The translations under genes were made by a program, and so were the position numbers. From positions 1 through 42,662 of the forward strand of contig JAFCGN010000006.1 in assembly GCA_017608045.1 (NCBI GenBank): a DNA stretch of 42,662 nt, in the 5' to 3' direction. Source of the stretch: Candidatus Parvarchaeota archaeon (GTDB lineage Archaea; Nanobdellota; Nanobdellia; JAFCGN01). Positions 24,492-32,724 of the stretch are shown one piece after another (position 1 is the first letter of the stretch; the number at the start of each line of letters is the position of its first letter). The notes below the pieces were generated by a model, which saw only the letters and a list, made by a program, of their open reading frames with translations, made no database searches and was not told the origin of the DNA.

Positions 24492-25015
24492 TTTTTCTCA
24501 TCCTCAACATATGTTTTGCTTAACATTTCAGTTAATCTTTGCCTTTTTTGTGTAAAAAAAATGCTAATTGAATCAAATAATAAAAAAGGCATTAAAAAAG
24601 TTTTAGTTAAATTTCTTATAATTATTTGATGCACTCGCGGTTTTTTTGCTTTAACAATTAAATGCATGCATTTTTCTCCAAGCGTTTTGTTATTGTAATA
24701 CTCAAACACCACTAAGTAGAATAAAAAAATAAACATGCTGCCAAAAAATAAAGTAAGAGAAGCTAAATGCATTTGATTATTTTTTTCAAGATAATAATTT
24801 AATTCTGAATAACTCAGCGAAGTTGAAAAAATACCAGTTATGGAATTAAATATTATAACAAAAATGAGATAAAATGAAAAATAGAAAATCAAAATATCAA
24901 TCAAGTAAGCAATAATTCTTTTTAAAAGAATTGATTGTTTTATTCTTTTTTTTCCACTATCTTTATTATCATTAATTAAATCTTCTATATATTTCAAAAC
25001 ATCTTTTTCACTCAT
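24488..25015 (-). CDS. RDD-family membrane protein
   Basis: This 175-aa membrane protein begins with a charged cytosolic tail (about 1-28) and then the RDD signature region LLKRIIAYLIDILIFYF, where the family Arg and Asp are in place. Three hydrophobic stretches are visible at about 30-55, 80-105 and 140-160, and the motif KTLGEKCMHLIV precedes the last. RDD proteins are implicated in ion or small-molecule transport, with few characterised members. It is the first gene of a two-gene operon with sppA, which it overlaps by 4 bp. A TATA-like region lies between it and the divergent elp3 gene. Confidence 0.85.
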   Translation of the reverse strand: MSEKDVLKYIEDLINDNKDSGKKRIKQSILLKRIIAYLIDILIFYFSFYLIFVIIFNSITGIFSTSLSYSELNYYLEKNNQMHLASLTLFFGSMFIFLFYLVVFEYYNNKTLGEKCMHLIVKAKKPRVHQIIIRNLTKTFLMPFLLFDSISIFFTQKRQRLTEMLSKTYVEDEKK

Positions 25016-25110
25016 TTCATAAATAAAGATTAATTGCAGGTTTTTATATTCTTCTTAATTTTAATTACAAAATTTTTTAAACAAGTGCATAACATTCTTA
25101 ATTAAGAAAA

Positions 25111-26667
25111 ATGAGTAAAGCAAAGATGATAGCAGAAAAGATTCTTAATGGAGAAATAAAAACTGCTGAAGAACTTCAAAGAGAAAAGAAAAAAATAGGT
25201 GTAAGAAAAGCTCCAAACAATTATGATATTTTAAAAAAAATACCAAAAAAACATCGTTCTAAAAAAATAATAAATTTGCTTAAAACAAAACCAACAAGAA
25301 GTAAATCCGGTGTGAATGTAATAGCAATAATGTGCAAACCGCATAAATGTCCTCATGGAAGGTGTTCATATTGTCCTGAAAGCATGATTAGTAAAAAAAC
25401 GCCTCCTTCATACACAGGGAATGAACCTGCTACTATGAGAGCAATTTTTAACAAATATGATGCGTACAAGCAAGTGCAAAACAGATTAAGGCAATATTAT
25501 TTAACAGGACATGTTCCTGAAAAAATTGAGCTCATAATAATGGGTGGAACATTTAATTCTTTAGACATAAACTACCAAAATAAATTCATTAGAGACGCGT
25601 ATCAAGCATTAAATGATTACCCAAATTCAAGAGAAACAAGAGTAAGCCTTAGGGAAGCAATTAAAACAAACGAACAAGCAAAACATAGGTGCGTTGCACT
25701 CGTTATTGAGACAAGACCTGATTGGATTAACGAGAAAGAGATTAAAAGATTTTTAGAATATGGCGTAACGCGAGTAGAACTTGGAGTTCAAAGTGTGTAT
25801 GACAGCGTGCTCAAAAAAGTAAATAGAGGGCATAATGTGAATGACACAATAAAGGCAGTCAAACTTTTAAGAAATGCTGGTTTCAAAATAGACTTTCATA
25901 TAATGCTTGGTCTTCCTTTTGAAAAAAAATTAAGTATTAAGGAAAGAATAAAAAAAGACATTGAAATGTTTGAAATTATTTTTAATAACCAAGAATTCAT
26001 GCCTGATGGATTAAAAATTTATCCTACAATGCTTGTAAAAAATACAAAACTCTATGAAGATTACAAAAATGGAAAGTATGCACCAATCAATGATGAGTAT
26101 GTTATAAAAGTGCTTGTCAAAACAAAGCCAAAAATACCAAGATGGTGCAGAATAAAGAGAATTCTTAGAGACATACCTCTTAATGCAACAGAAGGAAATA
26201 TAAGAAAAGGAAATTTAAGAGAAATAGTTTGGAAAGAATTAAAAAAAAGAAAAAAGAAATGCAATTGCATAAGATGCAGAGAAGTTGGTCATGTTAAGCT
26301 AACTAAAAAAATAAAAGAAGTTTTAAACATAAAAAGCTACAACGCAAACAATGGCAAAGAATTCTTTATTTCCATTGATGACTTGAACAATGATGCATTG
26401 CTCTCTTTTTGTAGGTTAAGGCTTGGAAAGAATGCAATAATAAGAGAACTTCATTCGTATGGTTCTGCCCTTCCTTTAAGTGAAAAACCAACAGAAAACT
26501 CTTTTCAACACAAAGGTTATGGTAAGAAATTATTAAAAAAAGCAGAAGAAATCGCAAAAGCACATAATTACAGAGAATTAAAAGTAATCAGTGGAGTTGG
26601 TGTTAGAGAATATTACAGAAAACAAGGGTATTTATTAAAAAACAATTACATGATTAAGAAATTGTAA
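25111..26667 (+). CDS. elp3: Elp3-type radical SAM/GNAT tRNA wobble-uridine modification enzyme
   Basis: This 518-aa Elp3 starts the xm5U34 modification of tRNAs whose anticodon begins with U. The radical SAM part (about 70-330) has the cysteine-rich site CKPHKCPHGRCSYCPE (75-90), ETRPDW and VELGVQSV. A zinc-binding CNCIRC segment precedes the C-terminal acetyltransferase (GNAT) domain, whose acetyl-CoA loop is HKGYGKKLL and which ends REYYRKQGY. Length and order match archaeal Elp3, which acts alone without the other Elongator subunits. The next gene downstream on the strand is tRNA-Gln(UUG), a predicted substrate type. Confidence 0.95.
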   Translation: MSKAKMIAEKILNGEIKTAEELQREKKKIGVRKAPNNYDILKKIPKKHRSKKIINLLKTKPTRSKSGVNVIAIMCKPHKCPHGRCSYCPESMISKKTPPSYTGNEPATMRAIFNKYDAYKQVQNRLRQYYLTGHVPEKIELIIMGGTFNSLDINYQNKFIRDAYQALNDYPNSRETRVSLREAIKTNEQAKHRCVALVIETRPDWINEKEIKRFLEYGVTRVELGVQSVYDSVLKKVNRGHNVNDTIKAVKLLRNAGFKIDFHIMLGLPFEKKLSIKERIKKDIEMFEIIFNNQEFMPDGLKIYPTMLVKNTKLYEDYKNGKYAPINDEYVIKVLVKTKPKIPRWCRIKRILRDIPLNATEGNIRKGNLREIVWKELKKRKKKCNCIRCREVGHVKLTKKIKEVLNIKSYNANNGKEFFISIDDLNNDALLSFCRLRLGKNAIIRELHSYGSALPLSEKPTENSFQHKGYGKKLLKKAEEIAKAHNYRELKVISGVGVREYYRKQGYLLKNNYMIKKL

Positions 26668-26696
26668 AATAATTTTAAAATTTTATTTTCATAAAA

Positions 26697-26705
26697 CTTA
26701 AAAAC
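26697..26705 (+). promoter_or_regulatory. TATA box of tRNA-Gln
   Basis: CTTAAAAAC starts 35 nt before the mature tRNA 5' end. The same nonamer stands at 27222-27230, at the same distance from the structured RNA. Confidence 0.65.
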
Positions 26706-26731
26706 AATTTAAGAATTTAAAGTAATTGCAT

Positions 26732-26804
26732 AGTCCCGTCGTCTAGCGGTCAAGGATACCTGCCTTTGGAGCAGGTGACCCAGGTTCGAATCCTGGCGGG
26801 ACTA
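26732..26804 (+). tRNA. tRNA-Gln (anticodon UUG)
   Basis: This 73-nt cloverleaf has acceptor AGTCCCG/CGGGACT, D stem GTCT/GGAT, anticodon stem CCTGC/GCAGG around loop CUUUGGA (anticodon UUG), T arm CCAGG-TTCGAAT-CCTGG and A73. The A1-U72 first pair is the form I expect for archaeal tRNA-Gln, the GatDE substrate. CCA is not encoded and there is no intron. The last three bases overlap the stop codon of the convergent gene at 26802. Confidence 0.97.
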
Positions 26805-27134
26805 CTTTTTCTTAAATCTCTTTTTTTGTGGAAATTGAACTTTTCTATCAAGTGCATACCTTTCAATATCACCAAGAATTTCATCAATAATATATTGCGG
26901 TTGAAACCCTATTGACTTAAATGTTTCATTAAGTTTTTTGCTTCTTAATTTAATTGTTATTTCTATCTTACCATCATGCTCTTCAGAGGGGTGTATGTTT
27001 TTAAAACGACATTTTATTTCACTAAGACCTTCAAATAAGTTTTTCAACCTTTGTGTTTTATCCATTATTTTTTGTTGAACAATTTTAAACTCAAAATTAT
27101 CAATACGTTCGCCAGAAAAAGAAAGCTTTGTCAT
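26802..27134 (-). CDS. 110-aa basic protein, possibly HPF/ribosome-associated-like
   Basis: I do not firmly recognise this protein. It is 110 aa, with an N-terminal helical region (about 10-40), a strand-like KCRFKNIHPSEEHDGKIEITIKL section (about 41-68) containing alternating charges, a helix (IIDEILGDIERYALD) and a very basic tail (KKRFKKK). The strand/helix order and basic tail recall small ribosome hibernation (HPF/RaiA) or other RNA-binding proteins, but no decisive motif is visible. The ATG at 27134 has little leader. Its stop codon (TAG, 26802-26804) lies within the last three bases of the convergent tRNA-Gln gene. Confidence 0.65.
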   Translation of the reverse strand: MTKLSFSGERIDNFEFKIVQQKIMDKTQRLKNLFEGLSEIKCRFKNIHPSEEHDGKIEITIKLRSKKLNETFKSIGFQPQYIIDEILGDIERYALDRKVQFPQKKRFKKK

Positions 27135-27221
27135 ATATTATTTTAGAGCATTGATTATTATTAAGATTTTTTAATATGTTTTACAACAAAAAAAATTAGG
27201 AAAAATAAACTAAAAACAACA

Positions 27222-27230
27222 CTTAAAAAC
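27222..27230 (+). promoter_or_regulatory. TATA box of the structured RNA
   Basis: CTTAAAAAC is identical to the tRNA-Gln promoter element. It predicts transcription from about 27252-27257, just before the first paired base of the RNA. Confidence 0.55.
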
Positions 27231-27253
27231 TCCAAATGATTAAGTATAATCTA

Positions 27254-27370
27254 CTCTTTTAAGAAGGAAAGGGTGCGAAAACCTAACAAAAACGATTTTT
27301 TCGGAAGTCGTTTTTGCAATGCCTCTCAGGGAAACTTGATTGGCTGGTTCGCAAGACTCTTTTCTTTTTA
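27254..27370 (+). ncRNA. Unidentified structured RNA, three-way junction, about 115 nt
   Basis: No protein frame is open here, but strong complementary segments give one consistent fold. P1 pairs 27261-27271 with 27359-27369 (11 pairs, some G-U). P1 continues with TGCGAA (27274-27279) and TTCGCA (27348-27353), plus CC/GG beyond an AA bulge. P2 is a 13-pair hairpin (27287-27316) closed by a UUCG tetraloop. P3 has GCC/GGC (27321-27323, 27342-27344) and TCAGG/CTTGA around a GAAA tetraloop (27326-27339). A tRNA-like promoter lies upstream and a T-rich run downstream, so the plus strand is transcribed. It does not match SRP RNA, RNase P RNA, a tRNA, a C/D guide or a hammerhead as I know them. Its identity is open. 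Confidence 0.75.
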
Positions 27371-27454
27371 TTTTTAACAACATAATTAATAATAAGAAAT
27401 AAATGCAAAAAAATTTGTAAAAAGGTTCTTTTTTTAATTTTCCTGTATTCTGTT

Positions 27455-27682
27455 TTATAATTCTCTTAATGCTTCTATAAGAAATGCTTTCAATTCTGGA
27501 TTGTCAGGCAAGCCCACTCCTCCTTTATATCTTTTATTTTCTTGTTGGTCATAAAATCCCTTACTTATTTGCAGAAATTCATTTTCATTTTCAACATCAA
27601 CAACTTTTTTTCTGCTTATTTCAACAAAGTTGTTCCTTCCATATTTAAATTCTTTTGATTCTATTGTTTCAAATTTAACTAT
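27455..27682 (-). CDS. 75-aa unknown protein, apparent AUA start
   Basis: I do not recognise this soluble 75-aa protein. The frame runs from near 27682 to TAA at 27455-27457 and reads VKFETIESKEFKYGRNNFVE at its start. It then continues through a charged middle (ENENEFLQISKGFYDQ) to a helical end (NPELKAFLIEALREL). The composition is clearly protein-like. No ATG, GTG or TTG is in frame after the upstream TGA (27689-27691). The best initiator is ATA at 27682, exactly 6 nt after AGGTGA, the spacing used by other genes here. A frameshift or an error removing a normal start is the alternative. It lies 73 bp downstream of the RNase P p30 gene on the same strand. Confidence 0.6.
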   Translation of the reverse strand: MVKFETIESKEFKYGRNNFVEISRKKVVDVENENEFLQISKGFYDQQENKRYKGGVGLPDNPELKAFLIEALREL

Positions 27683-27755
27683 TTTAAATCACCTTTGCGT
27701 ATTTTTGTGAATTATTAATAAAATAATAGCACTTTCTTGTTTTCAACTTTGCGGT

Positions 27756-28274
27756 TTAAATTTTTTCTGAAATAATTTTAATAAAGGACTTAAGAACTGC
27801 CTTGCTCTTTAATTCAAACATGTCTTTTGCTCCGCTCGTAACAATTATTCTTGTTTTATTGGTATTAGCAATTTTAATATTTTGCATCATTCTTCCAAGA
27901 ATTAAGCATCTCTCAAAATTTTTTGGCGGGTTTAATAAAAGATTAAAATTAACAACATAAGCCACGTCCTTTTCTTTCATAAATTTAGCAAGCACGTCAT
28001 CAAGTCCTGCTCTTCGAAAATGCGTGAAATCTTGTTTAGGGTGTAATTCAATATTAATTAAACCATTGACTAATTTATTTTCAACTGCAAACCTGTTTAA
28101 TTTGTAATTAATAGAACTCAAAAAAACAACCTTATTTTTTAATGATTTCATTTTATTCTTTAATTCCTTAATATCTTTTGCTTCAATTATTTCTGCCTCT
28201 TCAATTTCAAGCTTTAATTTTTTAGCAAAATGCAAGACATTACTTGTTATTTTTCCAAAAAAATAATCTTTCAT
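27756..28274 (-). CDS. rnp3: RNase P protein component 3 (p30)
   Basis: This 172-aa PHP-like TIM-barrel protein is the archaeal Rpp30 subunit, which binds RNase P RNA with Pop5 to mature tRNA 5' ends. Recognisable parts are FAKKLKLEIEEAEII, the LINIELHPKQDF strand with its conserved acidic context, RAGLDDVLAKFMKE (family: AGLN...A), VVNFNLLL and the C-terminal IIVTSGAKDMFELKS. It is shorter than most p30 proteins (about 205-250 aa), mainly at the N-terminus and the loops. The partner Pop5 is encoded at 35139. A divergent promoter region of 47 bp separates it from the transglutaminase-fold gene. Confidence 0.88.
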   Translation of the reverse strand: MKDYFFGKITSNVLHFAKKLKLEIEEAEIIEAKDIKELKNKMKSLKNKVVFLSSINYKLNRFAVENKLVNGLINIELHPKQDFTHFRRAGLDDVLAKFMKEKDVAYVVNFNLLLNPPKNFERCLILGRMMQNIKIANTNKTRIIVTSGAKDMFELKSKAVLKSFIKIISEKI

Positions 28275-28321
28275 TAATCAAATAAAAAACTATTTAGTAT
28301 TAATTTTTATCTAATTTAGTA

Positions 28322-30265
28322 ATGAAAAAATTAATAACATATTTTTTGCTTCTAATTTCGTTTAATGCTGTTTTTAGTGTTGAAATATATTACCCTCCTA
28401 AAACAATTTTTACAAACATGAATTATTCTTGGAATGGCAAAATAAAAGTCACAGACAAGATATGGAATATTAACATAATCTCAAATTATGTTCCAGAAAA
28501 TTGCACTAACATAATCTCAAATTTTGACTATTTTGGGTATGATGAAAATGGAAATTTTGCTCAAAAAAATTTAAGCAGCGCAGAGAATGATATTGATTTA
28601 TATCTTTCATGTAATTTAAGATTAAAGAATAATATAACTTTTTTGAAAAAAAATCCTCTTTTTCCAGAAAATATTAATAATTCGTATCTTAATGAAACCG
28701 AAAAAGTAATTATTAACAAAGAAATTAAAACATTAGCTTCTGAAATAACTGATGGAACAAACACAACATTAGAAGCATGTGCTAAAATTGCAAGTTGGGT
28801 GCACACTAACATAAATTATACAAAAAGTGATGAAGCATATGATTATGTTAATGAAATCCTAAATAGCACAACAATTTTAAAAAGAAGAAGAGGAGTTTGC
28901 GATGAATTCAGCACCTTGTTTTTATCATTAACTCGAGCAGTTGGAATTCCTTCAAGATATGTAGCAGGATTTTCTTTAAACCAAAATTCAAGTGCTCCAC
29001 ACGCGTGGGCACAAGCATTAATTGGTGATCAATGGATTGATTTTGACCCAACATATGGAGAATATGGTTTTGTTGATGCAACTCATATCGCAACATATTT
29101 TTCAAAAACCCCTTCTTTTAATCCTTATAAAATAACTTTTTCAACAAGGAAAGGCAAAGCCACAATTATTGAACCCAACACGAGTGTTAAGGTTTTATCT
29201 TATGAAAATGATACTCAAAACCTGATTAAAATAAATGCGCATTTTGATAAAAAAAAGGCAGGGGAAAATGAATACATAATCTTAAACATAAATGCAGAAA
29301 ACCTTCTTAACTCGCATGTTCTCACAACAATGGAAATCCTTTATAATAAAAACTTGCTTCAACTTGTAAAAGGGAGTACGAACGAGTATCTTTACATCCC
29401 TCCATTAAAAAATTCAACAAAATATTTTATTTTTAAAACAACAAACAATCTAAAAAAAGGGTATTATTATCCAACAAAAACAAAAATTATAACTTTTGGC
29501 AGTAAAGACGCTGAAGCAAGTATTGATGTTTATCCTGAAATAGGGAAACAAACATTAGAAGAAGCTCTTTCAAAAATAAGTCTTGAGGAATTAAAATATA
29601 GAACGGGTTTAGAAATAAAGAATATTTCCATAACGCCAAGAATATCTTATGAGAATAACATGTTTTATTTGTCTTTTTACATAAAAAACACAGGAAACAA
29701 GATTTTAGATAATTTTAAAATTAATATTTCTTATTCAAACATAACAAAAACAATAATAATACCAAGGATTTTAATAAATGAACAATTTTTAGTAAATGAG
29801 AGTCTAATTACACCAAAAAATGGAGAACATAAATTAATAATCTCTTTTTTAACAGATAAAAATTATTTTTACACAACTAGTTTAATAAAAGCAGAAGAAC
29901 CTCATTTAGATTTAAAATATGTGGGGAATACAACATTTTATAATTATGAGCCAATTAATTTTAGTTTAAAAATTGAAGGGAAATGTGAAAACAAAAAAAT
30001 AGTATTAAGTTCTGACATTTGCAAAAAAATCTTTTTTCCTCAAAATAACACAATTAACCCAACTTTTAAATATTATGAAACAAAACCAAAAAACATTACA
30101 ATCTACGCAAGTATTTCTTGCATTGACAAGTATGGCACGGAATTTAAAAAAAACAAAATTTTTTATCTAAACAGGGAAGCAAACAATTTTGCAGCAATCA
30201 AGATAAGATTATCATACTTTATTAACAGCATAAAAAACTTTTTAAACACATTAATTTACAAATAA
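28322..30265 (+). CDS. Secreted transglutaminase-like cysteine protease/crosslinker
   Basis: This 647-aa protein has an N-terminal signal peptide (about residues 1-19, LITYFLLLISFNAVFS). The transglutaminase-like core (about 130-255) carries the catalytic triad: Cys193 in RRGVCDEFSTLF, His227 in APHAWAQAL and Asp242 in IDFDPTYGEYGF. The rest (about 290-615) looks like repeated beta-sandwich domains with many Asn-X-Thr/Ser sites, suggesting a glycosylated cell-surface protein. No clear C-terminal anchor is visible. Such proteins cleave or crosslink peptides outside the cell. L40e starts 6 bp downstream, but that closeness probably reflects compaction rather than function. Confidence 0.88.
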   Translation: MKKLITYFLLLISFNAVFSVEIYYPPKTIFTNMNYSWNGKIKVTDKIWNINIISNYVPENCTNIISNFDYFGYDENGNFAQKNLSSAENDIDLYLSCNLRLKNNITFLKKNPLFPENINNSYLNETEKVIINKEIKTLASEITDGTNTTLEACAKIASWVHTNINYTKSDEAYDYVNEILNSTTILKRRRGVCDEFSTLFLSLTRAVGIPSRYVAGFSLNQNSSAPHAWAQALIGDQWIDFDPTYGEYGFVDATHIATYFSKTPSFNPYKITFSTRKGKATIIEPNTSVKVLSYENDTQNLIKINAHFDKKKAGENEYIILNINAENLLNSHVLTTMEILYNKNLLQLVKGSTNEYLYIPPLKNSTKYFIFKTTNNLKKGYYYPTKTKIITFGSKDAEASIDVYPEIGKQTLEEALSKISLEELKYRTGLEIKNISITPRISYENNMFYLSFYIKNTGNKILDNFKINISYSNITKTIIIPRILINEQFLVNESLITPKNGEHKLIISFLTDKNYFYTTSLIKAEEPHLDLKYVGNTTFYNYEPINFSLKIEGKCENKKIVLSSDICKKIFFPQNNTINPTFKYYETKPKNITIYASISCIDKYGTEFKKNKIFYLNREANNFAAIKIRLSYFINSIKNFLNTLIYK

Positions 30266-30271
30266 CGTATT

Positions 30272-30442
30272 ATGGCAAAGTTTCCAGAAGCAGAAAAAAG
30301 AATATTTCATAGAGTTTTTGTGTGTCGTAAATGTAAGAGCACAATTAAAGCAGATAATCAAAAAGTCAAGCTTAGAAAAATAAAATGCAGGAAATGCGGT
30401 AGTAAAGCATTAAGACCTAAAAATAAGGAAAAGAAAGGTTAA
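30272..30442 (+). CDS. rpl40e: Ribosomal protein L40e
   Basis: This 56-aa zinc-ribbon protein of the large ribosomal subunit has MAKFPEAEKRIFHRVFVCRKC at the start, two CxxC pairs (C28-R-K-C31-like and C39-R-K-C42) and an ALRPKNKEKKG end, matching archaeal L40e in length and layout. In eukaryotes the same protein is fused to ubiquitin; here it stands alone. Its ATG follows the transglutaminase stop by 6 bp. The convergent lysS gene ends 52 bp downstream across an AT-rich gap. Confidence 0.93.
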   Translation: MAKFPEAEKRIFHRVFVCRKCKSTIKADNQKVKLRKIKCRKCGSKALRPKNKEKKG

Positions 30443-30493
30443 AAACGATCCTTTGTTCATTATCTTTACTTCTTTTTTTAATAAGTAATCTTA

Positions 30494-32083
30494 TTAATAT
30501 TGATTTAAGTGTTCAAAAACTCTCTTTTTATTATTCCAAACAAAATCTGCAAGTTTTGGACCCTTATCTTTGTTAAACAATGCTTTATACATAACTTTAA
30601 AGAATTTTTTCATTCCTTTATTTTTAGCAAGAGAATAAATATTCTTTTGAAAATGCTCAAAATCTTTTTCAAAATGCAAAATATTTACAAACTCTCTTAC
30701 AATTTCTTTATCTTCTTGTTCTAAAGAAACTTTTACTAATTTGAAATCAATTTCTTCAGGTATTTTATGGTGTTCAGTCCATTTTTTTGCCATACTAATT
30801 CTTTCAAAAATTAAGTCTTCTACTTCCTTGTTATAATGTCCTGTTTCTTTTAATTTTTTCATTATTTCTTCTTTATTATCCCCATACACTTGTGCGAGTG
30901 TTGCAGCATATGCATAACTTATTGGAATAACAGGCAAAGGTTTCTTCAAGAAAGAATAAGAATACAATTTTTTCATATGTCTTGTTTCTTTTAAGGTATC
31001 ACCTTTTTCAATATCATAATAAACTCTTGCATGCTTGTCAAAATCATCATGTAATCTTGCTAAATTAATCCAACTAAAACTTCTTGTTTTAGACAAACGT
31101 TTATTGTATAAAAACTTTAAAAGTTCAGGCCTTGCACATTCAAGCCATTCATGAGGAAAAACTACATTCCCTAAACTTGCACTCATTTTTTTACCATCTA
31201 TGAAAAGATGCCCATAAAATATTGGCACAGGCATTGGATAATCCAATATTTTCTCAACAATTTCCGCATTAACCCACCAAGCACTTAAAGGAACAGAGTA
31301 CTCCACTCCCGCACCTTCTGAAGAAACCCCCCATCTTGCCCATTGCGCTGCCCATTCTCCTTTCCACATTAACTTACCTCCTCCATTAAGAGGATTAATA
31401 ATTCCTTCATACCCGCATCCTTTTACTTTTGTTTTAGCAAAAGAATAATCCTCGCATTTATAATGTATAAGTCCATTTTCTATTTTTGTTATCCTTGGTG
31501 TTATTATTTTTCCACAATTCTCACATATAGGCGTCCAACTTGAATACCCTTTTTTTAATGGTTCAGTTCTGTACTTATTTTGAATACTTATTGCAAGTTC
31601 TTGATTATCAAGAATTTTTTTTATGAATGGATTAAAACTCCCTTTTTTGTATTCTTCTCTCATAGAAAATTTAGGTATTTTTTCAAAAACAAACTCGTCG
31701 ATTACTTTAAAATATTCTGATTTAAAGTGTTCTGAATAATTTTCATGGCACCCAAAAGGGTCTGGGATATCACTCACAGGCATTCCTAAATACTTTTCAA
31801 ATGATTTTGGCACTCCTTTAGGAATTTTTCTTAAAGGGTCCATGTCTTCTGCAACCCATATGATTTTTGCTTTAACACCCAAGTTTTTTAATGCCCTATA
31901 CACTGTTTCTCCTCTAATTGTATCACTCAATCTTCCAATATGCAAAACACCGCTTAAACTTGCACTTGTTTTGATTACAAACTCCTTTGGTTTTTTTATT
32001 TTCTTATTAACATACTTATACTTTTTTCTTCCAATTATTTCTTTAGCTATATCTTCCGCCCAAAATGTTGTGTTATTTTCCAT
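30494..32083 (-). CDS. lysS: Lysyl-tRNA synthetase, class I
   Basis: This 529-aa class I LysRS is the archaeal type unrelated to the class II enzyme. ASLSGVLHIGRLSDTIRGE holds the HIGH motif, AEDMDPLRKIPKG follows, and GKKMSASLGNVV is the KMSKS loop. ICENCGKIITPRI is a zinc-type insertion seen in the family, and an alpha-helical anticodon-binding domain forms the C-terminal 170 residues. I chose ATG 32083; a GTG at 32092 overlaps the AlaX stop and its GTGAT could serve as ribosome binding sequence. The AlaX gene directly upstream ends 5 bp before this start, so the two are co-transcribed. Confidence 0.95.
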   Translation of the reverse strand: MENNTTFWAEDIAKEIIGRKKYKYVNKKIKKPKEFVIKTSASLSGVLHIGRLSDTIRGETVYRALKNLGVKAKIIWVAEDMDPLRKIPKGVPKSFEKYLGMPVSDIPDPFGCHENYSEHFKSEYFKVIDEFVFEKIPKFSMREEYKKGSFNPFIKKILDNQELAISIQNKYRTEPLKKGYSSWTPICENCGKIITPRITKIENGLIHYKCEDYSFAKTKVKGCGYEGIINPLNGGGKLMWKGEWAAQWARWGVSSEGAGVEYSVPLSAWWVNAEIVEKILDYPMPVPIFYGHLFIDGKKMSASLGNVVFPHEWLECARPELLKFLYNKRLSKTRSFSWINLARLHDDFDKHARVYYDIEKGDTLKETRHMKKLYSYSFLKKPLPVIPISYAYAATLAQVYGDNKEEIMKKLKETGHYNKEVEDLIFERISMAKKWTEHHKIPEEIDFKLVKVSLEQEDKEIVREFVNILHFEKDFEHFQKNIYSLAKNKGMKKFFKVMYKALFNKDKGPKLADFVWNNKKRVFEHLNQY

Positions 32084-32088
32084 AAAAA

Positions 32089-32724
32089 TCACGCAAGCAT
32101 TATTTCCACTCTTTCTTTTCCTTTTCCCAAATTTTTTCTTTTTAATTTTATTTCTCCAATCTCGCTTGTATTCTTAACATGCGTTCCGCCACAAGGCATT
32201 TCATATTTATCGCACACCCACACTCTTTTCTCTGCATCCAAATATTTAGTTATAATCTCATGCGCTTCTTTAATAAATTTATTAGATAATCTCTCGACTT
32301 CCACGAGTTTTTCTGCAATACTTTCTTGCATGGCAAAATCTATTCTTGACTTGCCAACAGCAACATTGCTTCCAATTATTTTCGCCTTCTCATAATCACC
32401 ATTAAAAAAAACTTCAATAAATTTGTAATAAACAATATGAGCTGCAGAATGAAGTTTCATTAACTCATATCTTCTTTCCCAATCAATTTCTCCTTTAACA
32501 ACATCTCCTTTTCTTAAATTATGTTCCCTTACATGATGAAAAATCACACCATCACTTGAATTAACAAAATAAACTTCAAAGCCATTAAGTTTTCCAATAT
32601 CGCATGCTTGTCCTCCACCGCCTGGATAAAAAAGAGTTTTATCAAGCACAACTTTTTCTCCATCTGTTTCTAAAACCATTGCTTTAAATTCCTTTGAATA
32701 TGGTTTTTCATAATACTCTTTCAT
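32089..32724 (-). CDS. Medium AlaX-type alanyl-tRNA editing hydrolase
   Basis: This 211-aa second AlaX protein in the window has LFYPGGGGQACDIG, the zinc residues HSAAH (His92, His96) and the CGGTHVKNT Cys/His pair, followed by SEIGEIKL. It lacks the DHHA1 domain of the long AlaX at 11709-12902, so it belongs to the AlaX-M group, which deacylates Ser-tRNA-Ala and in part Gly-tRNA-Ala. I chose ATG 32724, which begins MKEYYEKPYSKEF as in homologues; an ATG 13 codons upstream is also in frame. It forms a unit with lysS. Confidence 0.92.
   Translation of the reverse strand: MKEYYEKPYSKEFKAMVLETDGEKVVLDKTLFYPGGGGQACDIGKLNGFEVYFVNSSDGVIFHHVREHNLRKGDVVKGEIDWERRYELMKLHSAAHIVYYKFIEVFFNGDYEKAKIIGSNVAVGKSRIDFAMQESIAEKLVEVERLSNKFIKEAHEIITKYLDAEKRVWVCDKYEMPCGGTHVKNTSEIGEIKLKRKNLGKGKERVEIMLA

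Noticed and set aside
27253-27363. ACTCTTTT direct repeats flanking the structured RNA as a target-site duplication
   Set aside because: Only 8 bp, low complexity, and the right copy partly belongs to the P1 stem; no mobile-element features.
27254-27370. SRP RNA, RNase P RNA or hammerhead ribozyme
   Set aside because: It is too short for the first two and lacks their conserved core sequences; no CUGANGA motif is present for a hammerhead.
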